Of a stretch of 64,000 nt of DNA, positions 10,641 through 22,129 are shown piece by piece. The DNA comes from Inia geoffrensis. Lineage: Eukaryota > Chordata > Mammalia > Artiodactyla > Iniidae. Location: NCBI GenBank assembly GCA_036417435.1, contig CM070907.1:57086001-57150000 (forward strand), in the 5' to 3' direction. Each line of letters starts with the position of its first letter. The first letter of the stretch is position 1. The notes beneath the pieces are model-generated. The model searched no databases, was not told where the DNA came from, and worked only from the letters and a program-made list of their open reading frames with translations. Made by a program: the position numbers and the translations under genes.

Positions 10641-11295
10641 CACAGCATGTTTTCCCAGCTTGGGGCACAGGGGTGGGGTGTGGTTTGAGATGATCTCAAG
10701 TAGGAGGATTTCTCAAGCAAATATTAATTACCTAAAAGATGTAAAAATCACCCAAACCATCCAGAAGTGCAGAGTCTCGAAGCCTCTGGGCCATATCAGG
10801 ACTCTGGCACCAACCCTGAAGAGCTACTTCCATCTCATTAGCCTTTTACAGGAAGTGGAACCGGATCAGGCATTCCCTTTTCTACCCAGGGAATCCTGAG
10901 GCCCCGCTGGCTGGGTGGAGAGCTGTGCATGAATAGTTAATAGCGCTCTGCCCAGAAACAAACATAAAAGGAGCAAAACCAGGTCAAAGCAGTATCACAA
11001 CATCTCCAGGCGAGGGCTAGGCCTTTTCTAGCACTCAGAACATAACTGTGTTGGAACAAGAGGATAGGCTGGGAGACAAGGCTACTTTTCTAACCCTTGA
11101 AGATGCCCCAGTTTGCCAGAAGGCCCGGGGAAGGGGTGAGAAAGAAGCCTTCATTGCTATATCCGTAGTTCCATGGCTCAAATAAATTAGGTCACCTGCC
11201 TCATACATAAATTCCTCAACACAGTATCACTTTACACTTCTTTGAAGAAGGGAGGAAACAAACATGTCGCGAGGCTCTACACTCTGCACCATTTC
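10641..11295. other. Unassigned non-coding stretch
   Basis: Mixed composition with no recognised repeat. The plus frame 10486-10899 mostly overlaps the MER5-like fragment and its flank, so it is not considered coding. Confidence 0.45.
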
Positions 11296-11460
11296 TCAGT
11301 CTCAGCTACACCTTGGCATCACCTGGGGAGCTTTGCAGAGCTCTGATGCCTGGGTCCCAGCCAGAGCCGTTATAGGGCACTCGGAGGTGAGGCTGGGGTG
11401 CTGGTCATTGATAAGAGTCCCCAGGTGATGCTAAGGTACAGCCAAGGCTGGAACTCGAAA
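11296..11460 (+). mobile_element. MER5-like DNA transposon fragment with palindromic ends
   Basis: It begins tctcagctacaccttggcat and cacctggggagctttgcaga and ends with caggtgatgctaaggtaca gccaagg, giving ends that are near inverted complements (cttggcatcacctgggg versus ccccaggtgatgctaag). That is the hallmark of a MER5-type short hAT element. Confidence 0.6.
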
Positions 11461-11829
11461 TCTACCACCTGACGGCAGCTCAGAGAAGCAGGTAGAGAAT
11501 GATTCTGACCAAGCTGGTGCAGAGTGGCAAAGGGACAGAGCTGGAAACAGAGCCAGGATGTTTTTTCCACTTCTGCAGGCACCTCCATTTCCAGAAGGCA
11601 GGGATGCCAGAGGTCCTCTCGGAGTCTGACCTGCAAAAACCTGAATAGGCCTCCTTGAACCCTCCCAAGCACCCAGACTGCCCCCACACACACATGCACA
11701 CCTATGTCCACCGCCGAACTATGATGACAGTTCAGTCAAGGCTCCGGAAGGAAGAATCACAGGACCAGGAGGTGAGTGGGTGAGGAGATAACAGGAAGGA
11801 AAAACAGCAATGCCAAGAGCTACCATTCA

Positions 11830-12035
11830 CACAGAAGACGCCGCCTGTGAGGCACTATACAGCCTTCACCGATCCCACACCAACCCTTTGAGGTAGAGAC
11901 TTCTAGTTTCCATCTTATAAATGAAAAAAAGAATGTTGAAAGCTCAGAGAAGTAACTTACTTGAACTCATACAGCTACCAGGAGACGAACAGCAAATTCA
12001 ACCCAAAATCCATTGGCACTGACTACTGTCTTCCA
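11830..12035 (-). mobile_element. MIR SINE, antisense
   Basis: Antisense MIR order: gaggcactatacagccttca, ccaaccctttgaggtagaga, catcttataaatgaaaaaaa, cagagaagtaacttacttga and actcatacagctaccagg. Confidence 0.75.
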
Positions 12036-12149
12036 TGGCTTTAAAAAGTACTTAACTGAAGTACCTGGGAGAACCATCCATAGTGGAGGACAAAGAACTC
12101 ATGACTCTGGTGACCCTCAGGAAGTCACTTTGAAAACTCTGGAAATAAC

Positions 12150-12320
12150 GATGCTCATTCAACAATGACAAGGACTCACAAAACTGCCACATTCTTTCAT
12201 GATAATCCTCTCAACATCCTTACCCAATAATCATTATCATTCCCAACTTATGTATAAGGAAACTAAGGCGTGCAGACATTACGTAACTTGCCGAGATCCC
12301 ACAGAAATAAAGTATCAGGA
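12150..12320 (-). mobile_element. MIR SINE, antisense
   Basis: Antisense MIR order: gataatcctctcaacatcct, cattcccaacttatgtataa, ggaaactaaggcgtgcagac and cgtaacttgccgagatccca. Confidence 0.7.
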
Positions 12321-12900
12321 TTGGCAGCGGGGCCATCCACAAATCTGGGGTCTCTTTCAAGCTACCAAGAGGGGAAGTGTGGGAGATCTTTCAAGAGGGC
12401 AAAAAGTGAGCTGGACCACAGCGTCCTGGATACTTCCTGGAAAGTGTTTCTAGGCTGAGCATCCCTGCCTCTGTCACTCTATCAGGACTACTTTTTAGTT
12501 AGGCATCTTTTTGCTATAATCATTCAACCTGCATAAAAGGAATGTCCACTTTATTTATTCCTTGAGAGGGACGAGTGCATGGCTGGGAAATGTTGAGGGG
12601 TTTACACTGGATTAGGATGAAGTGCATCCCAGGGAAACCAATAAACAAAGGAAAACGGCCCAGGCAGCAACAGAGCTTGCCAGCCTGTACCAGAGACGGC
12701 ACATGACTCAGCATCAGCCAGGCATCGGTTGAGTCCCAGCTCTGCAAACCCGAACCCACGTGACAGCGACAAGCCTTGCAACCACCAGATGCCACACTCC
12801 TTCATCAGGAAAGTAGGGATTCTGCCAACCTCCAGAGAGCATCCTGGGGGACAAAGTGGCTAACGTCCTCAATGGCATCGCACACCCGGCCCCAAAGTCA
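12321..12900. other. Unassigned non-coding stretch
   Basis: No repeat family or gene recognised. Minus frame 12520-12795 has no family resemblance. Confidence 0.45.
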
Positions 12901-12904
12901 CCTG

Positions 12905-13085
12905 CGTCATTACTTACCTATGTGTGCCAGGTGTTCTGCTGAATGAACACTTAATCCTCACAGCCGTGTGATATGAGACGGGCTCTGCTGCCTTCCCGAT
13001 TTTACAGATGAGGACTCTGAGGACCAGAAGGATTGCCCGAGGTCACACAGCCAGGAGGTGAGGGTCAGGGTCTGACCCAGTTCTT
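12905..13085 (-). mobile_element. MIR SINE, antisense
   Basis: Well-preserved antisense MIR: gtgtgccaggtgttctgctg, cttaatcctcacagccgtgt, gattttacagatgaggactc and gcccgaggtcacacagccag. Confidence 0.85.
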
Positions 13086-13378
13086 TCGGGCTCCAAAGCT
13101 GATGTTCTCCCCCGATACTCCAGGCTGCTTAGTCGTAATCACCTCGGAGCGCTCACCGTAGAAACTGACTTCAGGGTCTGTAAAGAGCAATTCAGGTTGG
13201 ATGCTAGGAAGGACGTCCAGGCCTTGACGGCAAACACTAGACAGGATAAGCCAGAAATTCCAAACTGCTAGAAAGGGCAGATTAGGCACAGCTGGGAGTC
13301 CCTGACCGCACAGCACAGGGGAGAGCACAGGGCCCCAGGGGGGCACGCAGTTGTCAAACTTTATAGGTTAGTTCAGTT

Positions 13379-13425
13379 AAAAAAAAAAAAAAAAACAGTA
13401 AAACAAAATAAAATAAAACACAAAA
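13379..13425 (+). repeat. Poly-A and (AAAAT)-like A-rich run
   Basis: About 18 A bases, then aaaacaaaataaaataaaac. It may mark the tail of an old retroelement; the flank does not allow a confident family call. Confidence 0.7.
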
Positions 13426-13489
13426 TTTAGAGGAAAAAGCTAAAATGATTCTCTCAAAATCATCAAAAATTCTATTAATTCACAGGTTA

Positions 13490-13980
13490 CAACCTTTAAT
13501 ACTTTGTCTATTTCTTTTTAGCCCTGTTTCAACAAATGCTGGCTTTGAAAAATATATTTGGGATTTAACAGTAGAGTGTTCAGTATTTTTCTAAACATAA
13601 ATTTTATTGTGGCATTTTCCCATGACACAAAAAACATGTCAGAAACAACATTTAATCTTTGCATAATATCCCACTGCTTGGCTCTGCCATATTTTACTTG
13701 TCCAATCCAATTGTTTTTCTTCTTTTTTCACCATTATAAATAACACTACAATGAACATTTTTATTCTTACATCTTTTCTGCCCATCTCTGATTATTTTCT
13801 TTGGCAAGATTCCTAGAATTGGAATACTGGAATAATGGGAATAAGTGCTTCTAGGACTACCGACAGTTATTGCCAAATTGCTTTCCTAAAAGAGTATGTT
13901 AATTTGCTTTCCACCAGCAGCAAAGGAGAATACCTGTCTCCTACCACCTTCTGCAGAATCCAACATTGTCTTTCAAACAA
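13490..13980 (-). mobile_element. Old L1 fragment (antisense)
   Basis: Antisense old L1: caccattataaataacacta, caatgaacatttttattctt, tggcaagattcctagaattg, gccaaattgctttcctaaaa and gctttccaccagcagcaaag match the inverted ORF2-end/3' region of ancient L1s. The plus and minus frames here are artefacts. Confidence 0.65.
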
Positions 13981-14004
13981 TCTTGGCTAATAAGTGAAAA
14001 ATAG

Positions 14005-14115
14005 TAGCATGAATCTGCAAAGAGGCACAGAGACTTTAAATAACCTACCTCTAGTCATAGAACCAGTACGTGGATGAACAGGGATTTGAACTGAAGTCTG
14101 AGTTCCGACGGGTTG
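14005..14115 (-). mobile_element. MIR fragment, antisense
   Basis: Short antisense MIR core: gcaaagaggcacagagactt, aataacctacctctagtcat, ggatttgaactgaagtctga. Confidence 0.6.
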
Positions 14116-14639
14116 GGTCCCTACCCACCACCCAGAAGGACCCAGCCACAGCTTGGGTTATATAATGGCTGTCAAAGATCAGGTATCCTTTTAGGATATT
14201 TTACATGAGAGGTCCAGAAGGGCAAGGATCTTTGCCTTAGCCTTGGATTATCCCAAGCTTCTAGGCCAACAATGTCCAAAAGAACTTTCTGCGATGATGG
14301 AAATGATCTGTATCTGGCCTGTCTGATATGGGAGCCGCTATCCTCTCTTGAGCACTTGAATTCTGGCTAGTGCAACTGAGGAAATGTATTATTAATGTGA
14401 CTTAATTTCAATTAAATTTAACTTAACTTGCGACTAGTGACCACCACCTTGCACAGCACAGCTCTGGAGTTACTTAGTGTACCAGCGAGTCTTTACGAAG
14501 TGACAAACTCATGGAGCCCCCTAACTTCACCTATACCTCTATCACCCTTCCTGAAAAGCAGGAGTTTGCCTCTTCTACCCTTATCGCTGTGTGTCCATTT
14601 GTTCTCTCAGATGCAGGGTCAATGCTATTTATCTGCCAT

Positions 14640-15160
14640 GTGGGGATGATGTGAAGATCAGCTAATTAACGTTTGCAAAGAGCTGCGCTGCTGACTGGTT
14701 CTCAGAATAACTGCCCGTTAATAAAACGCTTCAAGGACCAATACTCATCCAGAGGCCAAAGCAGGGCTGGGTTTATTTAGTAAAAGGCTGCTTTCTCTGA
14801 CTCACCCTGAACCAGATCCTTCCACTGTGGCTCTCATCAGTGCAAAGTCCTTTTATTTGAAAGATTTCACCAATCGGAAGATACTGAAATTTACCGTCAC
14901 AATGGTGTTGATGTCACAGCTTGATGAATAAATTAATAATACAAACAAGATTGGGGAGGGCGGATATTTAACCAACTTGAACAAATTGCTTTTAAGCTCT
15001 TAAGCACTTTAATTGCTTGCATGGTAATGATGCGAATTTTTAAATGTCTTGATCCACTCTCAGGTAGGCCCACTAAAAGCACCTCTAAAGGGAAACACTT
15101 TGCTAAGCACTCAGTTTTAATCATGTGGCATTCTAGAAAGTTACAAAGTTGCCACGCTAA
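14640..15160. other. Unique AT-rich stretch, possible conserved non-coding element
   Basis: No repeat recognised. It is rich in TAAT/ATTA homeodomain-type cores (gctaattaacg near 14661, gaataaattaataatac near 14926, gcactttaattgcttgcatg near 15003) and keeps CpG in gatgcgaat. It lies about 4.5 kb on the lower-coordinate side of the CpG domain. Enhancer status is inference only. Confidence 0.25.
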
Positions 15161-15535
15161 GAAAAATAAGGTTTGCGGGCCAAGAAGTACATGATCAAAT
15201 GCTGGGCCTTGGTGTGTGCCCCTGGGCGGATGGCTTGACTTTCTGAGCTTGTTTCCCCATCCAGAACATGGCCCGTAACAGCAGCTACCTGACACACAGA
15301 AGGCACTCTGTTTTGCTCCTGCCCCATCCTTCCACTTCCTGGACAACCACAGGATGAGAGGATTGACAATATCCCTCCCCACCCTGCCTGGGGAAGTGAA
15401 GATGCCAATTCTCAAAGCCCCAAAGGCAAGACCGGACACATCCTTTTACAACACCAAACTATAAATATAAGACCGTTCCCCCTGACATCTGGAGGTCACT
15501 ATTACTACTTTCTGTAATAATGTCAGAGTAGGAAG
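15161..15535. other. Unassigned non-coding stretch
   Basis: No repeat or gene recognised. The long minus frame 14933-15439 (168 codons) spans unique non-coding-looking DNA with no domain signature. It is noted as a chance frame. Confidence 0.4.
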
Positions 15536-15539
15536 CAGC

Positions 15540-15730
15540 TTGAAGCCTTGCTACTCCAAGCTGGACTATGGACCAGCAGCAAAGCATCCCCTGAGAGCTT
15601 GTCAGAAATGCAGATTCTTAGGCCCCAAGAATCTTCAGACCTACTATAGACCTACTGAATTAGAACCTGCATTGTAACAAGATGCTTGGGTAAGGTGTAT
15701 TCATATTAAAGTTTGAGAAGCACTACCTTA
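15540..15730 (+). mobile_element. MER5-like hAT DNA transposon fragment
   Basis: Clear order: gcaaagcatcccctgagagc, ttgtcagaaatgcagattct, taggccccaagaatcttcag, cctactgaattagaacctgc and aaagtttgagaagcactac. It is the best preserved of the MER5-like copies in the window. Confidence 0.75.
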
Positions 15731-17145
15731 TAAAACATCAAATCTACTCTCCTCTCCCAACCTAATGTTCTAGAGAGGGAAACTGATTCCAGGAACGGGC
15801 AAGTGTTTCACCGGAGCCATAAGTATTAGCCCCAACTCTTTGGTTTCACTTTCAAAGAGTTCAAAGACCAGACTTTTAGAAATCAACAATCATTCCACAG
15901 CGAGAAAATGGGGTCTTTATGAGACAAACATCCTTAAAACCTAGGGTTCTTGAGAATTATAATGAATAATCAATTGCATCTGATACGCTTTCCCTACCGT
16001 GGGCCCAGGCCACAGGGCTACCATCCATTGGCAAAGCAAATGCAGGACTCAGGGGACAGGGACGAGGGGACACGGAACACCTGCTCTTGAGATCCTGCTA
16101 CACTGATGTCCTGTTTCCTTTCTGTTTTCCAAATGAAAGAAAAGCCCCGATTTGATGTTTGGAATGTGACAAAGGACAAAAATATTCTCTCACCTTCCCT
16201 AGTGAAACTGGAGTGGAATCAGTATCAAGGCAGCATCTAAACACTTGTCAGAATTCAGAGTCTGTGACCAGCAAAGTGGGTTCCTTTATGGTGACCACAC
16301 CATCAAACAATGCTGAGGTGACCTCTTCATCCTATCTAAAGGAACTCCTGATGTCTCCTGCTGAGCCTGGGGACACCTTGGTAATGGGAGGACAGGACTT
16401 CCCCCACTGGCTGCACGGAATCCTTTGTCAGATGACGAGTCATCTAACCACAGGGAACAAATCTTTTCTGGGTCACAGAAATCTGACACGTGAAAGAGGA
16501 AGGCTGACAAAAACACCCTCAGATTGAACTGGCCCAGGCAAGGATGGGGCAAGAGTAGCGCCCAATTACTACCACTTTGGAAATAGCATGTAGGTTTTTT
16601 GTTTTTTTGTTTTTATAATTGTGCCCAGGGATCATGAAGTGAGACATTTAGGCTGATTTTCCCAATAAATGCTGTGCAGAGTAGGGTGGGGTTAGGAGGG
16701 TTGATAAGCTTACTGTGGGGTGGCTTCCTTACTAAGCTTTTCTAAGGCCTATGAACCAAAAAAAAAAAAGAAAAGAAAGGCAGGGGGGAATCCAAATGCA
16801 AAGACACACTCACTTCTCTGAGGAACTGTTTGTCATTCACCAGGGAGCCAGCCCCACCTACAATACAGAGACACATATTTACATATTTCAACTCCATTGC
16901 TGGCTGAAGGGCTACAGAGAGTGAAGACTCATTCGAAGAAAAATGTTCTTGGAAAAAAGATTTGCCTAACAGTTTAGCAGAACAGCTCAAAGTTATGCAA
17001 ATCCCCTGCTTGAGGTTTGTTTATCACCCCTACCTTCCTCTACTACCTAAGCTCCCAAGAGGGGCTGCAAAGCAAGCTGTCATAGTCTGGTTAAAAAAAT
17101 GAAGTAGAAATCACAGTAGACCCTACTGCTTCTCATGTGTGACAG
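15731..17145. other. Mostly unassigned non-coding DNA
   Basis: No confident repeat or gene. It includes a (GTTTTTT)-like run near 16597 and an A-rich run near 16758. The frame 16159-16527 (122 codons) has no recognisable domain or repeat origin and no convincing splice pair. Confidence 0.4.
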
Positions 17146-17149
17146 AAGT

Positions 17150-17610
17150 CTCACCGTGGCATATGCCTCTGACCCTACAATCCCACTTTCCAGGGATTTA
17201 TCTTAAGGAAATACTAAAATTACACAATGTGTACAAGAATAATTACTGCAGCTTTGTGATAATAACAAAAAAAAACCCAAAAATAAACGAAAAGTCAAAA
17301 TTTGGGTACTGTTCAACTAAATTATGCCATATTAAAACACGGGGGTTCTATGTAGCCATTAAAAATGTTGCCATTGGGGGGGAAGTTATAACATGGAAAG
17401 ATTTATCATTAAAGGAAAATAAGCATTCAAAATGTTGTAACTATGATCTCCCTTTTTTCTACAGTCAGAAAGAGAAGTCACAAGGTACAACCCAAAATGT
17501 GGTGAAGCATTTTCTTTTTGCTTTTCTCTGTATCGTTTTACTTTGCTACAGTGAACATATATTGCTTTGGTAATTAGAATAAAGACAATAAAAGTTAGGG
17601 AAAAAACTGT
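17150..17610 (+). mobile_element. Old L1 fragment (L1M-type)
   Basis: Sense old L1 3' sequence: ccctacaatcccactttcca, ttatcttaaggaaatactaa, a actgcagctttgtgataata segment, tatgtagccattaaaaatgt and tttgctacagtgaacatata. The 144-codon frame 17139-17573 falls in it and is repeat-derived. Confidence 0.7.
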
Positions 17611-17847
17611 GACAAAGTAAAAATATATAACCTACAGAGGACTAAGCCTCTACATTTACAGTTTCATTAGAAGCCTTCCTATGGAAAACTATAAATTCAG
17701 GGATCCACGCATGCTTGGTTCCCTGGGAACTGGGGCATGTGTCACTTTCAAAGTGGCCCCCATAGCAGTCTGTCAGCGCAAAGTAAAGATGGAGCGATTT
17801 AGTTTTCAGTTACAGTAAGCCAGGCTGATAGACCATGTAAGAACGCA

Positions 17848-17851
<4 letters not shown>

Positions 17852-17878
<27 letters not shown>
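17852..17878 (+). repeat. Isolated poly-A tract, 27 nt
   Basis: Twenty-seven consecutive A bases with no recognisable SINE or L1 body directly upstream and no obvious flanking duplication. It may be an expanded homopolymer. Confidence 0.9.
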
Positions 17879-17879
<1 letters not shown>

Positions 17880-18509
17880 TGGCCCTGAAATTGACGTTGA
17901 TTTACCCTGCTAGGCTCTTGGAATCAAACCTGCAAGGAGGTGATTTAAATCCCATTGTTCTTACGTTTTATGTTTTACATTTCTGGACGTGGGAGAATGT
18001 ATTGGGACAGGAACAGCAGAAGGGTTGGGGTCCAGGCAGGGCAGCCGTTCATTAGAACTATAACGGCAGCTAAGTACCCAGGTGAGGATTGTACTGCGCG
18101 CTTAGTAGGTTTCATTTTCCTTCAACCTCTATGACATTTAAAGAGTGAGAAGGCATCTCAAGCTGAGTCCCTTGCTTGTGTTGCCCAACAGTATCTTAAA
18201 TTCTTAATCACCTTCTTTCCCATATTTGTAATTTTTGATCTGGAAATATCAGGATACGCAACATGCCAACCTGCACAATGATGTAATTCTGTCAGGAAAA
18301 AAAAGGACTCAATGAGGGAGAAATTCTAACGAAACTGGAAATGACTTTTCTAAGAAAAGAGAAGATATTTTGGTGTCAAGCATTTGAGCTGTTTTTAAAT
18401 AGACTGTGGATGCAATATTGCCGGTTCCTCTGGGGCTGTTGAGTTCCCTGCCCATTCCCCACCCTCAAATGCACAATGTTCCAAAGGGATGAAGGAGGTG
18501 GGAGGGAAT

Positions 18510-18650
18510 GACCATCTGTGAATGGCCTGCAGTGTGTCAGAGGTTTTATGGACCTTAATCCTTACAGTGTCATAAACCAGACAATATCTTCCCATTTTAC
18601 AAGCAAGAGAGCTGAAGTTCCAAAGGCAATTTGCCTAAGGTCACAGAGTC
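18510..18650 (-). mobile_element. MIR fragment, antisense
   Basis: Antisense MIR core: gaccttaatccttacagtgt, cttcccattttacaagcaag, agagctgaagttccaaaggc and gcctaaggtcacagagtcat. Confidence 0.65.
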
Positions 18651-19400
18651 ATGACTCCCCTCCAGAAAATTAAGGGGTTAAAGTCACATCCTATCAATTT
18701 ATTGCCACAAAACCAGAGAGGGTTGAGGAGATTCTACGACCTAGAGTCAGATCTACTGGAAGAGAGCCTTTGGAGATCCAAATCACCCACTCTTACAATA
18801 CCCAGCCTTCTCTGCAACACTCGTTTCTACGGAGTTCACTACCTCGTATTCCAGATCGTTCCATTCGCTTCTAGAACTGTCTTCTGATGGTTCTTTTTAA
18901 GGCTGAGCCTTGATTCTGCCCCCTGGGCCGCCGCACTGAGCAAGGCTGATCCCGTTTCCCCCACAGTCCATCAGGATGATTCACTGGCCTACTGCCCCCA
19001 TTCCACCCCGCTTCCGCCCCAAAAGAGAGGCCTTGATACTAGCGTGCTGACAGATGAATCCAAGAGACCTCTCTAGAAAACTGAACCTCTCCATCCCTGA
19101 CAACTTCCCCACCACAGAAGATGGCGAACTCACACACCAACCTGCACCCTGCTCCCACTCAAAGACACGTGGTAGGAACAAAACCTTCCCTGAATTAGTC
19201 CCCTAAAACTATATGAACGTCTCCATACTAAGTCCTGAAGAATGTGGGGACGTCCAAATCTCCAAACATTCGCAAAGCAGGGCCGAGAGGAGACACACAT
19301 TCACCTCAGGAAATCAGCTCCGACTGGTCCAATTCCACCAGGTGAAAGGACTTCCCATCCTCACCGTCACCAGAGAAAACAGATTGTTTCTCAACGCGCC
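18651..19400. other. Unassigned DNA on the lower-coordinate shoulder of the CpG domain
   Basis: No repeat or gene recognised. CpG frequency begins to rise after about 18,930. Confidence 0.4.
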
Positions 19401-19470
19401 CTTCTAACGCCTACAAAGAGAGGAATCTCTTTTGCCAGATGACTGGCCTCGCCGCGCACCTCCCCTCCCA

Positions 19471-19516
19471 AGCGCGCGCGCGCGCGAACACACACTCGAG
19501 CGTGCGCGCGCGCGCT
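19471..19516. repeat. (CG)n alternating tract, Z-DNA potential
   Basis: Two (GC)-repeat runs (agcgcgcgcgcgcgcg and cgtgcgcgcgcgcgct) flank a short acacacact segment. Being self-complementary in part, the pair can form Z-DNA or a cruciform. It lies at the edge of the CpG domain. Confidence 0.85.
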
Positions 19517-20294
19517 TCCACTGCCACCACCTGTGAAAACATCTCTTGCAACTTTGGCGAAGAGAGCTCCCGGCAAAGCTGAGCGGCAGGGCGCCGGGAG
19601 CGCGCCCGGGGTGGTGAGGGTGGAGGGCCGGGCGAGGAAAGGGGAGGGACGCGCCGCCTGCACTCCGCGCCGCGGGTTGGAACTTGGCCTGGAACGCGGC
19701 GGCCTCGGCTCGGGTTTCCCGCCCCGGCCCCGCCCACCCAGCGGCCCAGCTCGCGCGGACTGCGGCTCGGCTCGCTAAGGAGCCTCAAGCCGGGGACCAC
19801 GGGCAGACGCCGGGGGTAGCGCGACTGGGCCTCGACCCGCGCAGCCCACCGTGGACCCCCAGAGGCTGCCTGAGGGCGGCGGGGAGGAGGGTAGCGCGGG
19901 GCTAGCGCCGAGGCGAGGGGCAGGAGTGCGCCACCCCTGAGCACAGGGAAACAGGTTGCTGCGGAGCCCCATACCCTCCCCGCGGCCGCCCCGCCGCGAC
20001 CCGATTCCCGTCCTGCCCCGGGAGCGAACCCAGCCCCTCCAGGGCGCCCTCCACCTTCCCGGACCCCCGCGGCCCGGCCCCAGCCCGGCAGGCAGCCGGG
20101 TTAAAGGCGCCTTCAGCAAGGTCAAGGCGAGGCCAGCCGGCACCTGGGGATTTTTCCCAGCCGAGCAGGAGCTTTGCAATCGCATTGTTAAGGATCCTGG
20201 CAGTGGCAGGAAATCCGAACGGCCCCACAGGTCTGCGGGAGGGAGGATTTATTTTACAGCGCGGAACACACTCAGACAGACCCGAGATTTCGGC

Positions 20295-20318
20295 CGGGGG
20301 TGGGGGGGGGAGGGGATC
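20295..20318 (+). other. G-rich tract in the CpG domain
   Basis: Consecutive runs of five, eight and four G separated by single bases give G-quadruplex potential on the plus strand. A similar run lies at about 20,789-20,808. Confidence 0.7.
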
Positions 20319-21848
20319 CGAGGTTTCCGGAAGGTGGAATGTGGCAAAAACAAAAATTCCCCACCCGTGCACGCCCCCACCCCCCGCCTGCGGGAGGAGG
20401 GAGCTCAGGGCCACTGTGCCCCTGACTTCAGCGATCTGCAGGGCACTGCCAGGCCTGGGGCTGCTTATCCCGCTATGGGCGAAAAATAAGATTTAAAAAC
20501 ACTCTACTATGGTTTCTCTATCAAAGACCATCAACGTGCTGCAGGCAGCAAAGGGGAGCAGCAAGATGTGGAGAATAAACAAAACAGAAGCAAATTGCCG
20601 TCCGCGTAGCAGAGAAGCGAGGGGGACGGAAGCCATACTCGGCACCCGTCCCCATTCCATCAAAGCCGGCCTAGCCCAGGAAACCAGGAATAGGTATCTG
20701 ATGGTGACGGGCTCTGGCAGAGGCCAGCACTCTCCCTCCGAACCCCGCGCCAGAGTGGGCCTGCATTGCTGGGATGCTTGGCATCTCGCGGGGGGCGGGG
20801 GGGGGGGGCACCAGGCATAGCGGGCAGGTTTCTAAACATGAAGGGAACTGCGTGTGGCAGATGGGGAGGAGGCGCTCGGAGAAGCAGAGAAAAGGGCCTT
20901 TGGGGTTCCCGAGGACACCAAGCCAGTTTCCTAATACAGCATTCCCTGGAAGGCCTCCCAACACCCCCAAGGGGAGGCTTGGGCCCTATAAACTCAATGG
21001 ATCCTGAGTTCTGACCGGCTTTTTTTTCTCTCTGATCAATCCCAGATCCTTTTCCCAGTCCCTACCTCGATCTCCGGTCCTTTGGGGACAGCAGCATCGG
21101 CACCCAACGCCCGTGGCAGGAGTGGCGAGGCGGCTCTCTTGTCTGGTCCCGGGATAGGAGCGCCCAGGTACTTACATTCCTCAAGCAGGCAAACTTTCGG
21201 GCTTGTCTTTCGCGAACAGGGGGCTCGCATCACGGTTCCCAGTAATCACTGAGGCAGTTTATGTAATTGCCCGCGATGCCATTTGGCAGATCTCCCGGCG
21301 TACGCGGCCGCACAGCTCAGCACATGGGCACCCTTTCAACCCGGCGCTCGAATCCCGAGTGTGTCCCGCAGCCGCCTTCCAAAAGTAGCGCAGCGATCTC
21401 GTGGTCTAGTCAAATACCAAGACTGCAAGCAGGACCCGGCAAAACCCAGGCTGTCTCTCCGCGCCGCTTTCGCCGCATTGGTGGCTTACAGAGAGCTGCA
21501 TCTCTACAAACCTCGCCAGGGCTGGTGGTAGGAGGTGGTAAGGGACAGGGCGGGGGATTGCCGCGATTCTGAAGAGGGATCCGTAAGCCACCTGAGTAAT
21601 AATACCCTCGTCCCCATGGACCAGGGTGCACAAATCACTTTAACATCTCGCCCTGAAAGGGGAGCCAGTTTCCAAAGTTAGAGACCACGCAGTTGAATTT
21701 CCAGTACTTTCAAACCTCGCCTAGGCGTAGGCAGGGCAGAGAAGGGAGGGCAGCGGCCAGCAAAGCCCACCCTACCGATCAGCTAACGAGGACTCACCAG
21801 TTGAACCTCCCCTCGCCCCAGTAGTTGACTGTGATTCCTTGGTTGCGT

Positions 21849-21902
21849 GTACACACACACAGACACACACACAGACACACAGACACACACACACACACAC
21901 TC
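21849..21902 (+). repeat. (CA)n microsatellite with GA interruptions
   Basis: Repeated acacac runs broken by agac units. It lies within the CpG-poorer saddle of the promoter domain. Confidence 0.9.
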
Positions 21903-22037
21903 CTCGAGACCACCTTCCCGTCTGCTCCTCCAGTATAAAGACTGCATATTTAAATCGCGAGGAAAATGACTAAGGAGCTCGGTGATCACATTTCATTCCA
22001 GAGCACATTTCCCCGAAGCTGGGGTACGAGCGATCTA

Positions 22038-22044
<7 letters not shown>

Positions 22045-22128
<84 letters not shown>
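22045..22128 (+). repeat. (CT)31-(CA)11 compound microsatellite
   Basis: A pure (CT)31 run at 22,045-22,106 joins directly to (CA)11 at 22,107-22,128. It immediately precedes the densest part of the CpG domain. Pure dinucleotide runs of this length are usually polymorphic; pyrimidine-purine asymmetry also gives triplex (H-DNA) potential. Confidence 0.95.

Positions 22129-22129
<1 letters not shown>

Noticed and set aside
16159..16527. 122-codon plus-strand open frame in apparently unique DNA
   Set aside because: No recognisable family and no good acceptor/donor pair around it. Kept as unassigned DNA.
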